Source of the DNA: an uncultured Bulleidia sp.
GTDB taxonomy: Bacteria > Bacillota_I > Bacilli_A > Erysipelotrichales > Erysipelotrichaceae
DNA length: 64,000 nt
Assembly: GCA_934725105.1 (NCBI GenBank)
Contig: CAKVBD010000003.1
Coordinates: 1 to 64,000, forward strand
Reading direction: 5' to 3'
In this document: positions 44,856 to 52,153 of the stretch, piece by piece
Layout of the letters: each line of letters opens with the position of its first letter
Position numbering within the stretch: the first letter of the stretch is position 1
The notes under the pieces: generated by a model
Told to the model about the DNA's origin: nothing
What the model saw: only the letters and a program-made list of their open reading frames with translations
Database searches by the model: none
Made by a program: the position numbers and the translations under genes

Positions 44856-45089
44856 CTAATCCTCCTGCATATTTTTATTGATCATATCCATGACATTCTG
44901 CATTGTCTTCATTTCCAACATTTCGTTTTCATGAAATGCAAAACCATAGTATTCTTCAACATTCATTAAAAAATCAACAATTTCATAATCATCCATTTTT
45001 AACTCTTCAAATGTTGTATCCGCTTTCAAATCAGCGGAAAATCCCTTTGTTCTTTCTAAGATTTTATTAAGAATAGCCAATTGATTCAT
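44856..45089 (-). CDS. Acyl-carrier-protein-like protein without the prosthetic-group serine
   Basis: 77-residue acidic helical protein with the size and layout of acyl carrier protein: helix 1 (LAILNKILERTKGF), then LKMDDYEIVDFLMNVEEYYGF in place of the ACP helix 2 (D-S-L-D-x-V-E-L). The 4'-phosphopantetheine Ser aligns with Asp34, so it cannot carry an acyl group in the usual way. Start at 45089 after AGAGG. It ends five bases before ptsI, so the two are co-transcribed. It may be a regulatory or structural ACP relative; function unknown. Confidence 0.65.
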   Translation of the reverse strand: MNQLAILNKILERTKGFSADLKADTTFEELKMDDYEIVDFLMNVEEYYGFAFHENEMLEMKTMQNVMDMINKNMQED

Positions 45090-45121
45090 GAATATTCCTC
45101 TAAAAAAAATTTTAGCATTAA

Positions 45122-45451
45122 TTACAAGTTTAAGCAATCAGCGATTTCATAGATTGCTTTTCGATCTAAACGATAGTATGAAGATCTGGACAAACTCTCA
45201 AAATACAGTTTGTTATCATTTTGATCAAAATAAATAGCACGTAAGAATAAGTTACTTTCTTTTGAGCATAGTTCTAAAACAAAGTTTAGATACCCAACCA
45301 TTTCTAAATCTGAATGTGTCTGTTTTACATAATCAATCTTATGGTTATCATAACCATCTAATAAAAGACGATCAATGTTTTTTCGATAGCATTTTGCAAT
45401 ATACTTCACATCCTTCTTCAATTGTCTAAAGTTTTTCTTTCCTTTATACAT
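45122..45451 (-). CDS. Small basic protein with C-terminal helix-turn-helix
   Basis: 109 residues from the ATG at 45451 (preceded by GGAAGGGG). The N-terminus is Lys-rich. The last 25 residues (ESLSRSSYYRLDRKAIYEIADCL) match the helix-turn-helix of sigma-70 region 4 / ArpU-like proteins (S-R-S-x-Y-Y-R). I think it belongs to a Mycoplasma MG284-like family found in Mollicutes and Erysipelotrichia, but I am not sure. It lies 32 bases upstream of the ACP-like gene in the same direction and could regulate it or ptsI. Confidence 0.55.
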   Translation of the reverse strand: MYKGKKNFRQLKKDVKYIAKCYRKNIDRLLLDGYDNHKIDYVKQTHSDLEMVGYLNFVLELCSKESNLFLRAIYFDQNDNKLYFESLSRSSYYRLDRKAIYEIADCLNL

Positions 45452-45535
45452 CTTCCCCTTCCTTTCTACCCCTCTTGCTCCATATATAATACTATTCACA
45501 GTTTTTTCTAAATCTCCCTGAAATTTTTTAAAAAA

Positions 45536-45564
45536 ATGACAAACTTCTAGAAGATTGATAAAAT
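45536..45564 (+). promoter_or_regulatory. Promoter of the membrane protein gene at 45587
   Basis: ATGACA (45536-45541), 17 bases, TAAAAT (45559-45564); AAGGAG follows before the ATG. Confidence 0.55.
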
Positions 45565-45586
45565 ACTCGTGATAGTAAGGAGTCCT

Positions 45587-46249
45587 ATGACAAATACATC
45601 TATAACGACATTATCTAAGAAAAGAATACTCATAACGCTGGCAATATTTATCTGTACACCTTTGCTGGCGCATTTAATAAACATCGCTGTTGTACAATAT
45701 GATCTCTCATTAATGTTTTCACTAAATTTGGGTGCTGCTGTTATGATCATGTACAATTGGAATCTATTTGGCATCCATTATAATCGTGCAAAATATAACT
45801 TCATTGATACATGCATTTATTCTTTTATCGCATTTGTTCTGTTTACTTTATGGACATATATTAGCAACCGTTACTTAAAATGTATTGTCATTATGCCAAG
45901 GACAGAAGTACTCGTACGATACGGATATGCAAGAATTGGAATGCTGGTTGCATACTCCTTTTCAGAAGCAAGTATGCTTTGCATTGTAGAAAAATGTGCT
46001 ACGGATCCATTAACGATTCATCACCGTGAATTGCAAATCATTTTATTATCTGGCATTTCCATTGGTTTATTAACTACTATCTTATTTCTTCCAAGCAAGA
46101 ATCTATTAACAATATTGATTACCTTGTTATATAACGTTGTTCTCTGTACGATTCTTTCTTACTTGTATAATCAATCCAATTCCTTCATTCCAGGATTGAT
46201 TGGTTTTGCGGGAAGTAATTTATTCTTCATGATTGCATCATTGTTATAA
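45587..46249 (+). CDS. Polytopic membrane protein of unknown function
   Basis: 220 residues with six or seven hydrophobic helices spread over the whole length (for example ILITLAIFICTPLLAHLI, FIDTCIYSFIAFVLFTLW, LLTILITLLYNVVLCTILSYLY). A conserved-looking FSEASMLCIVE sits in the fourth helix, but the CPBP protease motif (EExxxR) is absent, so I do not assign that family. Start at the ATG at 45587 with AAGGAG; own promoter and terminator. Function cannot be read from sequence. Confidence 0.65.
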   Translation: MTNTSITTLSKKRILITLAIFICTPLLAHLINIAVVQYDLSLMFSLNLGAAVMIMYNWNLFGIHYNRAKYNFIDTCIYSFIAFVLFTLWTYISNRYLKCIVIMPRTEVLVRYGYARIGMLVAYSFSEASMLCIVEKCATDPLTIHHRELQIILLSGISIGLLTTILFLPSKNLLTILITLLYNVVLCTILSYLYNQSNSFIPGLIGFAGSNLFFMIASLL

Positions 46250-46276
46250 AAAAGCTGGGACAATCCAGCTTTTTTC
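46250..46276. terminator. Bidirectional terminator
   Basis: 9-bp stem AAAAGCTGG / CCAGCTTTT with a six-base loop and T-runs on both sides, between the plus-strand membrane protein and minus-strand hpf. Confidence 0.85.
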
Positions 46277-46278
46277 AA

Positions 46279-46806
46279 TTACTCATCGACTTCAATTAAT
46301 CCATATCCGCCATTATGACGGGCATATACAACAGCGATTTTTTCACTGTCTTCATCTTTGTAGATATAGAAACTATGACCAGATAGCTCCATTTGCATGA
46401 TTGCTTCATCTAGTACCATTTCTTCTGCAGTAACACTCTTTGTCTTTACTGGAATATCATTTTCTTCATCTGAATCAACTTCATCAATAAATGCTTGTGC
46501 AAGATGTTCTTTATGTCTCTTGCTTAGGCGGGTCTTTTGTCTTCTAATCTGATCTTCCAGCTTATCAATTGCTAAATCAACTGCTGCATAGAAATCATCA
46601 TTTACTACTTCAGTTCTTAAAATACCGATCTTTGTTGGAATCGTAACTTCTACTTTCTGAGAATTCGGATAGACACGTGCAACGACTCTTACGATCGTAT
46701 CATCATCGATAATCAGATACTTGCTCAATGATGAAATCTTCTTTTCGATCTTCTCCTTCATGGCTGGTGTAACAGTGACATTTTTACCTACAATTTCGAA
46801 CCTCAT
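46279..46806 (-). CDS. hpf: Long-form ribosome hibernation promoting factor
   Basis: 175-residue HPF that binds the 30S subunit and pairs ribosomes into inactive 100S dimers. N-terminal YfiA/HPF domain (MRFEIVGKNVTVTPAMKEKIEKK), linker, and the C-terminal dimerisation domain (EEMVLDEAIMQMELSGHSFYIY ... NGGYGLIEVDE) that marks the long form. Start at 46806 after AGGAGG. Monocistronic. Confidence 0.96.
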   Translation of the reverse strand: MRFEIVGKNVTVTPAMKEKIEKKISSLSKYLIIDDDTIVRVVARVYPNSQKVEVTIPTKIGILRTEVVNDDFYAAVDLAIDKLEDQIRRQKTRLSKRHKEHLAQAFIDEVDSDEENDIPVKTKSVTAEEMVLDEAIMQMELSGHSFYIYKDEDSEKIAVVYARHNGGYGLIEVDE

Positions 46807-46944
46807 AATAATTCCTCCTGTTAAAATTGTATAATACACACATGTGACGATTATTTTTTAGATATATCTTTTTGATAATTTTATTATAGCAGTTCTTTTG
46901 CTAATAATGTGAAAAAAAGATGAAGAAAAATAAAAAAGAAATAC

Positions 46945-46972
46945 AAAAAAGAAGTTCATCTGCTGAACTTCT
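46945..46972 (-). terminator. Terminator of the DUF2779 gene
   Basis: 9-bp stem AGAAGTTCA / TGAACTTCT with a five-base loop and T6; its stem begins at the stop codon. Confidence 0.85.
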
Positions 46973-48438
46973 TACATTTTTTTCAACCAGCTATAAACAA
47001 CCGTCATCGCATAGGAATCCATACCGCAATATTTCTTCAGATCTTCAATGATTTTTCTCTTTTCATCTTGATCTACATCATCATTATAATCTAAATGTCT
47101 CCATTGAAATACCGCATCCATTCCCTGACGAATATCCAACGCCTGATATCCTGGATCATCCATCATAGACATGATGGATTTCAAAGACCATTGTCCTCTC
47201 ATTCTTGTATCATACACAGTTCCAGACAAGAATGGTAATTGAAGATCTTCCATTCTTTCATTGATGGATAATAGCTTCTGGCTTAAATCAGGAAACAGTT
47301 GTGCAAATTCTTGAATTCTCACTTTTTCTGCACCTTCTGCATTGTATGCAATAACTGTTCCAGTTGATGGAATATCTTTTGTCAGATTTTCTGCCATATC
47401 TCTACGGTCATCATGAATATTGAGATAAATCTTTTTCTGTAAAGATCCATCTTCCTGCATGATAATCAATGCATATTCAAATGGTAATACATCATATGGT
47501 TTCATTCCAATATATGGTGGAATAGCAAATCTTTCCCATTCAAAATCTAAAAATGCTATTGGATATTGAATTTTAGACAGCCAGGATTGCAAAGCTAAAT
47601 GATCAACAAACAATCCTCCATTCAAATCTGCACAAATTTGAGCGAATTGTTGTCTGCTTCCTTCAATACGATCAATCTCAGCATCTTTTAAATAGCGTTT
47701 TCCTTCTTCCAGCATCTTATATTTTTCACTGGAAGCAATCAGTGTCAGAATAGAATTATCTTCCATTTTTTCTTCATGTGGGAAACATTGTTCGTAATAA
47801 ATACATTTGCTTCTTCCTGTGCACTTATTCGTTCTTACAGGAGGATCTAGATCTTCCAATGTTGTATTTTCCATTTCTTCCAGTAAAGGATGTACATCTT
47901 TCATTGCCTGCAGAAGTGTTGGCTTGATTGGCTGCGTTGGATTATTTTTATTATTATAGAAACAGTCCGTCACAACAAATAGCTTTTCTGGATCAAGCTG
48001 TTTTCCACGAACATATTCTCCATTCAAATGAATCATGTAAATATCATTCACTTGAATTCCATTGTTTTCCAATACCCATAAAGTATCTGTATAAAATGCA
48101 AGATCATTTGTATGTGGATAAATACCAATAAATAGAAAATACAAATCCCATCCATGATTTGTACGATGTAGAAATGGTACTTTCACACGTAGAGAATCAT
48201 ATTCAAAGCGAGCCTTTACTAACCATTCATACTGTTCTAAAGCATCTAATGCTTTTTGTGCTTCATCCCCAACACTGCCAAGAAAATATTCTTGAATTCC
48301 TAATTTCTGAATTGCCAGATCGCTAACTTTTTCATCCAAACGAACAAATGGATGATATTCTGTCGTATCATCCTTTAAATCATTGAAATATAAGCGTGGA
48401 CATCTAGAAAACTTTTTACAATCACTAATATGAAACAT
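46972..48438 (-). CDS. DUF2779 protein: Cas4-like nuclease fused to RNase H-like exonuclease
   Basis: 488 residues. The N-terminal part resembles Cas4/AddB-type PD-(D/E)xK nucleases with an Fe-S cluster: one early Cys in FSRCPRLYF (Cys13) and three Cys at about residues 210-223 (KCTGRSKCIYYEQC), the spacing expected for [4Fe-4S] ligands. The C-terminal part is DUF2779, an RNase H-like (DEDD) fold: IAFLDFEWERFAIPPY (acid pair), IAYNAEGAEKVR, and CGMDSYAM. No CRISPR or recombination genes are adjacent. Start is the ATG at 48438 preceded by AGGTG. Role unknown; probably DNA processing or repair. Confidence 0.8.
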   Translation of the reverse strand: MFHISDCKKFSRCPRLYFNDLKDDTTEYHPFVRLDEKVSDLAIQKLGIQEYFLGSVGDEAQKALDALEQYEWLVKARFEYDSLRVKVPFLHRTNHGWDLYFLFIGIYPHTNDLAFYTDTLWVLENNGIQVNDIYMIHLNGEYVRGKQLDPEKLFVVTDCFYNNKNNPTQPIKPTLLQAMKDVHPLLEEMENTTLEDLDPPVRTNKCTGRSKCIYYEQCFPHEEKMEDNSILTLIASSEKYKMLEEGKRYLKDAEIDRIEGSRQQFAQICADLNGGLFVDHLALQSWLSKIQYPIAFLDFEWERFAIPPYIGMKPYDVLPFEYALIIMQEDGSLQKKIYLNIHDDRRDMAENLTKDIPSTGTVIAYNAEGAEKVRIQEFAQLFPDLSQKLLSINERMEDLQLPFLSGTVYDTRMRGQWSLKSIMSMMDDPGYQALDIRQGMDAVFQWRHLDYNDDVDQDEKRKIIEDLKKYCGMDSYAMTVVYSWLKKM

Positions 48439-48478
48439 AAAATCACCTACGTTATTGTAACACACAAGTATCTTTGTT

Positions 48479-49216
48479 TCATCGTTGATGCAAAGCTTCT
48501 AAGATACTGTCTAAAACATTTGCCTCTAACTGCCCTGGCGCACTTGCATTCTTTGCACATCCAAATGTCATACAGGAATGAAATAATTCTCCAGAGATTC
48601 TTGAAATGACACCTAATTGAGACATCGACATTGATACAAGCAGGCAAGACGTTTTTTTTGATGCATCATTTGTTGCACGCAAAAGTGTCAAGACATCATC
48701 ACTGTCTTTTGGCATATATGCTACTTTAGCAATATCACACTGCATTTGTTCCATTTTAGAAAAGCGATACATGATTTCTTCATAGGAAGGAGTCTTTGAA
48801 AAATCATGATTACTCATAATAACTTTCACACCATTTTCATGTGCATATTTCACAAGTGAAGTAATGATTTCTTCATCCAGAAAACACTCAAGGTCAACAA
48901 GATCGCAACATTGACTAGAAATCACCGGTTTCAATAGAGAACAATACTCTTCTTTGCTCACGCAGACATTTCCACCTTCATCTTGTGTTCGACACGTTAC
49001 AAGTAATGGTGTTTCTCCTAGAAGATCACGTATTACATAAATATCATTTTTTACTTGATCCATATCTTCATAGAAATCAATTCTCCACTCAACAAGATCA
49101 TATTTCAACCCTTGCAAATTAGAGATTTCCTCTTCTAATAAATGAAGATTCTTCCCCATGACAGGAACACAGATCTTAGGTGTTCCATTTCCAAATTCTA
49201 TATTTCTTACAATCAT
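48479..49216 (-). CDS. aroD: Type I 3-dehydroquinate dehydratase
   Basis: 245-residue shikimate-pathway enzyme. Schiff-base Lys in CDIAKVAYMP (about residue 166) and catalytic His in VIMSNHDFSKTP (about residue 139), with VEWRIDF near the N-terminus, are all intact. Other aro genes are not nearby. AAAGGTG lies just before the ATG, directly behind the small membrane-protein reading frame at 49230. Confidence 0.95.
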   Translation of the reverse strand: MIVRNIEFGNGTPKICVPVMGKNLHLLEEEISNLQGLKYDLVEWRIDFYEDMDQVKNDIYVIRDLLGETPLLVTCRTQDEGGNVCVSKEEYCSLLKPVISSQCCDLVDLECFLDEEIITSLVKYAHENGVKVIMSNHDFSKTPSYEEIMYRFSKMEQMQCDIAKVAYMPKDSDDVLTLLRATNDASKKTSCLLVSMSMSQLGVISRISGELFHSCMTFGCAKNASAPGQLEANVLDSILEALHQR

Positions 49217-49229
49217 ATATTCACCTTTA

Positions 49230-49373
49230 TCACATCAATAACAAAATAAATAATTGAACCACTGTTAAGCATAAAGAAACAGCTAACAATAAAAGAAGCA
49301 AAATAACCCAGAATTTCTGAAATCTGGAAAAACCTCTCAACAGATTTGTTTTGAATTTTTTATTCTTTTTCAT
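49230..49373 (-). CDS. Small single-pass membrane protein (47 aa)
   Basis: A 47-codon frame read directly from the sequence: it begins MKKNKKFKTNLLRGFSRFQK (basic, amphipathic) followed by a hydrophobic stretch (WVILLLLLLAVSLCLTVVQL) to the end. TGAGG lies just before the ATG. Its TGA is 13 bases before the aroD ATG. Composition and ribosome site suggest it is real; no family recognised. Confidence 0.5.
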   Translation of the reverse strand: MKKNKKFKTNLLRGFSRFQKFWVILLLLLLAVSLCLTVVQLFILLLM

Positions 49374-49404
49374 ATTCCTCAAACATTTTACAACGCAATA
49401 AAAT

Positions 49405-49432
49405 ATAAAAAAAGTATCTGTCTCCAGATACT
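49405..49432 (-). terminator. Terminator of tRNA-Ser
   Basis: 8-bp stem AGTATCTG / CAGATACT, GAGA loop, T7 on the minus strand, seven bases after the tRNA CCA end. Confidence 0.9.
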
Positions 49433-49438
49433 CATCTA

Positions 49439-49529
49439 TGGCGCAGGATCAGGGATTTGAACCCTGGCACCGGTTTCCCGATCTACGAGCTTTCCAAGCC
49501 CGCCCCTTCAACCGCTTGGGTAATCCTGC
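49439..49529 (-). tRNA. tRNA-Ser (anticodon GGA)
   Basis: The minus strand folds as a type II tRNA. The acceptor stem is GCAGGAT / ATCCTGC, followed by an encoded G and CCA. The T-arm has GTTCAAATC, the anticodon loop reads TTGGAAA with anticodon GGA, and a long variable arm is present (CGTAGATCGGGAAACCGGTG region), as in serine tRNAs. It reads UCC/UCU codons. Total 91 bases with CCA. Confidence 0.96.
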
Positions 49530-49540
49530 ATTGCTTATCT

Positions 49541-49569
49541 AGTTTACAACAGATTAGAATGAAAAGCAA
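49541..49569 (-). promoter_or_regulatory. tRNA-Ser promoter
   Basis: On the minus strand TTGCTT, a 17-base spacer and TAAACT end about a dozen bases before the tRNA 5' end. The position was read from the reverse complement and may be off by one or two bases. Confidence 0.5.
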
Positions 49570-49592
49570 ACATTATTTTATATCTATTTTTG

Positions 49593-49629
49593 TGAAAGCG
49601 TTGTTATTTTCGAATTTCCTCGATATAAT
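49593..49629 (+). promoter_or_regulatory. Promoter with overlapping cre-like site
   Basis: TTGTTA (49601-49606), 17 bases, TATAAT (49624-49629) drives the FMN-binding lipoprotein gene. A cre-like sequence TGAAAGCGTTGTTA (49593-49606) matches 13 of 14 positions of TGWAANCGNTNWCA and covers the -35 box, a repressing position for CcpA. Confidence 0.65.
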
Positions 49630-49652
49630 GCCATTATACGGAGGAAAAATAA

Positions 49653-50012
49653 ATGAAAAAATTATTAAATAGTCTTGCTGCAATTGCTATGGCAGCTTCA
49701 CTCACTGCTTGTTCTTCTTCAAAGAGTTCTGCATATTCCGGAACAACAAAAGGTACAGCAAAAGGTATGGGTGACATTACTGTTACTTTAACATTAAAAG
49801 ATGGTAAAATCACTGAATGTTCCGTTGACGGTGCTGGAGAAACAGAAGGAATCGGCACAAATGCTATTGATCAGTTACCTGGTGAAATTGTAAAGGAAAA
49901 CAAGATCAGTGTTGATGGTGTGACTGGTGCAACAATCACTTCTGATGCAATTAAGGATGCAGCAAAAGCTGCTTTAGAAGCTGCTGGCTTAAACGCAAGC
50001 GACTACGAATAA
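49653..50012 (+). CDS. FMN-binding (flavinylated) lipoprotein
   Basis: 119-residue lipoprotein: signal peptide with lipobox S-L-T-A-C (Cys20), a Ser/Gly linker, then one FMN_bind domain (about residues 38-115). The sequence D-G-V-T-G-A-T (residues 88-94) matches the ApbE flavin-transfer motif, so FMN may be attached covalently to Thr94 outside the cell. Such modules carry electrons in extracellular reductases and electron transfer. It stands alone, without a partner reductase here, with GGAGG, promoter, cre-like site and a strong terminator. Confidence 0.85.
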   Translation: MKKLLNSLAAIAMAASLTACSSSKSSAYSGTTKGTAKGMGDITVTLTLKDGKITECSVDGAGETEGIGTNAIDQLPGEIVKENKISVDGVTGATITSDAIKDAAKAALEAAGLNASDYE

Positions 50013-50019
50013 ACACTTT

Positions 50020-50045
50020 AAAGGATGCAAAACGCATCCTTTTTT
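50020..50045 (+). terminator. Terminator of the flavoprotein gene
   Basis: 9-bp stem AAAGGATGC / GCATCCTTT with AAAAC loop and T-run. Confidence 0.88.
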
Positions 50046-50060
50046 CAATTCATAACAAAA

Positions 50061-50090
50061 TAAAAAGCCAGTGATTTCTATTTCACTGGC
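50061..50090 (-). terminator. Terminator of the NSS symporter gene
   Basis: 8-bp stem GCCAGTGA / TCACTGGC with an eight-base loop and TTTTTA on the minus strand. Confidence 0.85.
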
Positions 50091-50112
50091 ATAGTTCATT
50101 GAAAAATAAATT

Positions 50113-51465
50113 TCATAACAGTCCCTGTATCAGAATGACTAAAATCATTACTGGCAACACGTATTGGAAATATGGTTTTAACTTCTTCGAGAGATGCATC
50201 CCCTTTCCTGTATTACATTCTTCTACATAAGAATCAAATCCCCATCCCCATTTTGTCGTACAGAATAACAAATAGATCAATGAACCAGCAGGAAGCAATA
50301 GATTCGATACAATGAAATCCTCAGAATCTAGAATATCTCTTCCTCCAATCAAATGTACATTAGATAGAACATTATAGCCAAGTGCACAAGGAATACTCAT
50401 AACAAATACAATGATGCAGCAGATCAGTACTGCCTTTTTTCTAGAAAATTGAAAGTTTTCCATTGTTGTAGAAATCAGGTTTTCAAATACCGCAATCACC
50501 GTAGAAAAACTCGCAAATGACATAAACAGAAAAAATAATGCTCCCCATAATTGTCCACCTTGCATATGCATAAATACTTTTGGCAGTGTCATAAATATTA
50601 AAGATGGTCCAGCATCAGGATCTACGCCAAATGAGAAGCATGCTGGAAAAATAATCAATCCAGCCAGTAAAGCAATAAACGTATCTAAGGAAGCAATTGT
50701 AAATGCTTCACTAGTTAATGTCTTTTCACTAGACATGTAAGAGCCAAAGATTTCCATTGCCGCAATGCCTAATGACAATGTAAAGAACGCCTGATTCATC
50801 GCATTAGAAATAACAGTTGATATGCCTGTCTGCTGTAATCGTTCCATACTTGGCAAAAGATAAAATGCAATACCTGACTTTGCTCCAGGCAACAGACAGG
50901 AATGCACTGCTAAAACAACAATCAGTACAATAAGTGCACTCATCATAATCGTGGATATTTTTTCCAATCCCTTCTGCAATCCAAAAGAACATATCGCAAA
51001 TCCACCAAAGACACTGATTGCCATATATAAAAGTAATTCTTTTGGACTGGCAAGCATATTGGAAAAAACCATATTCGCAGCTTCATTAGAAATACCATTA
51101 AATGTACCCTGTAAAAACTTCACAAAGTACGCAATCATCCATCCGCATACTGTTGTGTAATACATCATCAGCATCAAACACCCAAAAATACAGACCCATC
51201 CATGGATATGCCAGTATGAATTTTTTGGTTCTAGTTTCTCATATGCCTGTACAACAGAAGCTTTTGATGCTCTACCAACTGCTAATTCCATTGTCAATAC
51301 AGGTAAACCCATAATAATTAAAAATAACAAATAAAACAGAACAAAAAAGCCCCCGCCGTTCTGTCCAGCAAGATATGGAAATTTCCATACATTTCCAATG
51401 CCAATTGCACAACCTGCAGATACAAGCAGGAAGCCAATACGTGATCCAAATTTTTCTCTTTTCAT
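50113..51465 (-). CDS. NSS-family Na+-dependent amino acid transporter
   Basis: 450-residue sodium symporter of the neurotransmitter:sodium symporter (LeuT-like) family, with about eleven or twelve helices. TM1 motif SAGCAIGIGNVWKFPYLAGQNGGG, including the substrate/Na+ residues, and MGLPVLTMELAVGR in TM2 are typical. In TM6-TM8, SLGIAAMEIFGSYM and FFLFMSFASFSTVIA fit the family. Substrate probably an amino acid such as tyrosine, tryptophan or leucine; not determinable. Start at the ATG at 51465 with GGGG upstream; the longer upstream frame is not supported. Divergent from the gene at 51539. Confidence 0.93.
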   Translation of the reverse strand: MKREKFGSRIGFLLVSAGCAIGIGNVWKFPYLAGQNGGGFFVLFYLLFLIIMGLPVLTMELAVGRASKASVVQAYEKLEPKNSYWHIHGWVCIFGCLMLMMYYTTVCGWMIAYFVKFLQGTFNGISNEAANMVFSNMLASPKELLLYMAISVFGGFAICSFGLQKGLEKISTIMMSALIVLIVVLAVHSCLLPGAKSGIAFYLLPSMERLQQTGISTVISNAMNQAFFTLSLGIAAMEIFGSYMSSEKTLTSEAFTIASLDTFIALLAGLIIFPACFSFGVDPDAGPSLIFMTLPKVFMHMQGGQLWGALFFLFMSFASFSTVIAVFENLISTTMENFQFSRKKAVLICCIIVFVMSIPCALGYNVLSNVHLIGGRDILDSEDFIVSNLLLPAGSLIYLLFCTTKWGWGFDSYVEECNTGKGMHLSKKLKPYFQYVLPVMILVILIQGLL

Positions 51466-51526
51466 ATTTTCCCCATTTTCAACAAGAAAAATCATACCGT
51501 CATTTCGTGTTTTTATCAAATCAAGC

Positions 51527-51532
51527 TATAAT
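51527..51532 (+). promoter_or_regulatory. Candidate leaderless -10 element
   Basis: Perfect TATAAT, six bases before the ATG at 51539, with no ribosome site between. No clear -35. Confidence 0.45.
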
Positions 51533-51538
51533 AAATGT

Positions 51539-52153
51539 ATGTTACTAAAAAAAGAAATCAATTTAAATTATCTGGAAAACTGGCCTGAACATTATTATGA
51601 AATTAAGGATATCAATGAGAGAGAAAACATCTTAAAGTCTTATATTGAAAAGAATCCTGATTCATTAGATGACCAAACCCGATTACAGCTTCTACAAAAA
51701 CGTTTTATATGTCTAAAAGATCATAAACGTGCAGATTTGTTTATGCGTGGATGGATCAATTCCAAGACATTATCAACAGAAAACATTCATTTCTTTAATA
51801 AAAAAAGAATAGAAAAAGAATTCAGACAATGCCTGGAAGATCTATGTATCCTGAATTATGAAAGAAGTCCCATTCTTCATGAAGAATGGAAAAGCTTTTC
51901 ACAGGAATTTATTCTTTCCTGTATTGATTCCCATTCTTATAAGCAGGTTGCTGTGGGAATTGGTCATGTCAGTGATAAAAATGTTGCGATGCGTATTGCT
52001 GGAGACATTGATCACATCACAAAAAAGCTCCCTGCATCTTTCTTGCTTGAAGAAGAATGCAAAGAGCTTCATGATATTATGGTTGAAACATATCAACAGA
52101 TGCTTGAAAACGGTGAACAGTATTGGAATGATTACTGTAATAATCTAAGATAA
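51539..52153 (+). CDS. Helical protein of unknown function
   Basis: 204 residues from the ATG at 51539. The frame is open upstream to 51398, but that part lies antisense to the symporter start and has no coding sign. The protein is rich in Glu, Lys, Leu and Cys and predicted mostly alpha-helical, with LENWPEHYYEIKDINERENILKSY near the start and GIGHVSDKNVAMRIAGDI late in the sequence. No catalytic motif. It may match a DUF restricted to Erysipelotrichia. It ends 22 bases inside the convergent sugar-binding protein gene. No Shine-Dalgarno; probably leaderless. Confidence 0.6.
   Translation: MLLKKEINLNYLENWPEHYYEIKDINERENILKSYIEKNPDSLDDQTRLQLLQKRFICLKDHKRADLFMRGWINSKTLSTENIHFFNKKRIEKEFRQCLEDLCILNYERSPILHEEWKSFSQEFILSCIDSHSYKQVAVGIGHVSDKNVAMRIAGDIDHITKKLPASFLLEEECKELHDIMVETYQQMLENGEQYWNDYCNNLR

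Noticed and set aside
45587..46249. CPBP intramembrane protease
   Set aside because: The E-E-x-x-x-R and F-x-x-x-H/N motifs needed for that family are missing.
46972..48438. Cas4-like protein as evidence of a CRISPR-Cas system
   Set aside because: No other cas gene and no array of direct repeats with spacers occurs anywhere in the window.
51398..51538. A 47-residue N-terminal extension of the gene at 51539
   Set aside because: It is antisense to the symporter's first transmembrane segment and has no ribosome site, while a consensus -10 lies inside it just before the internal ATG.
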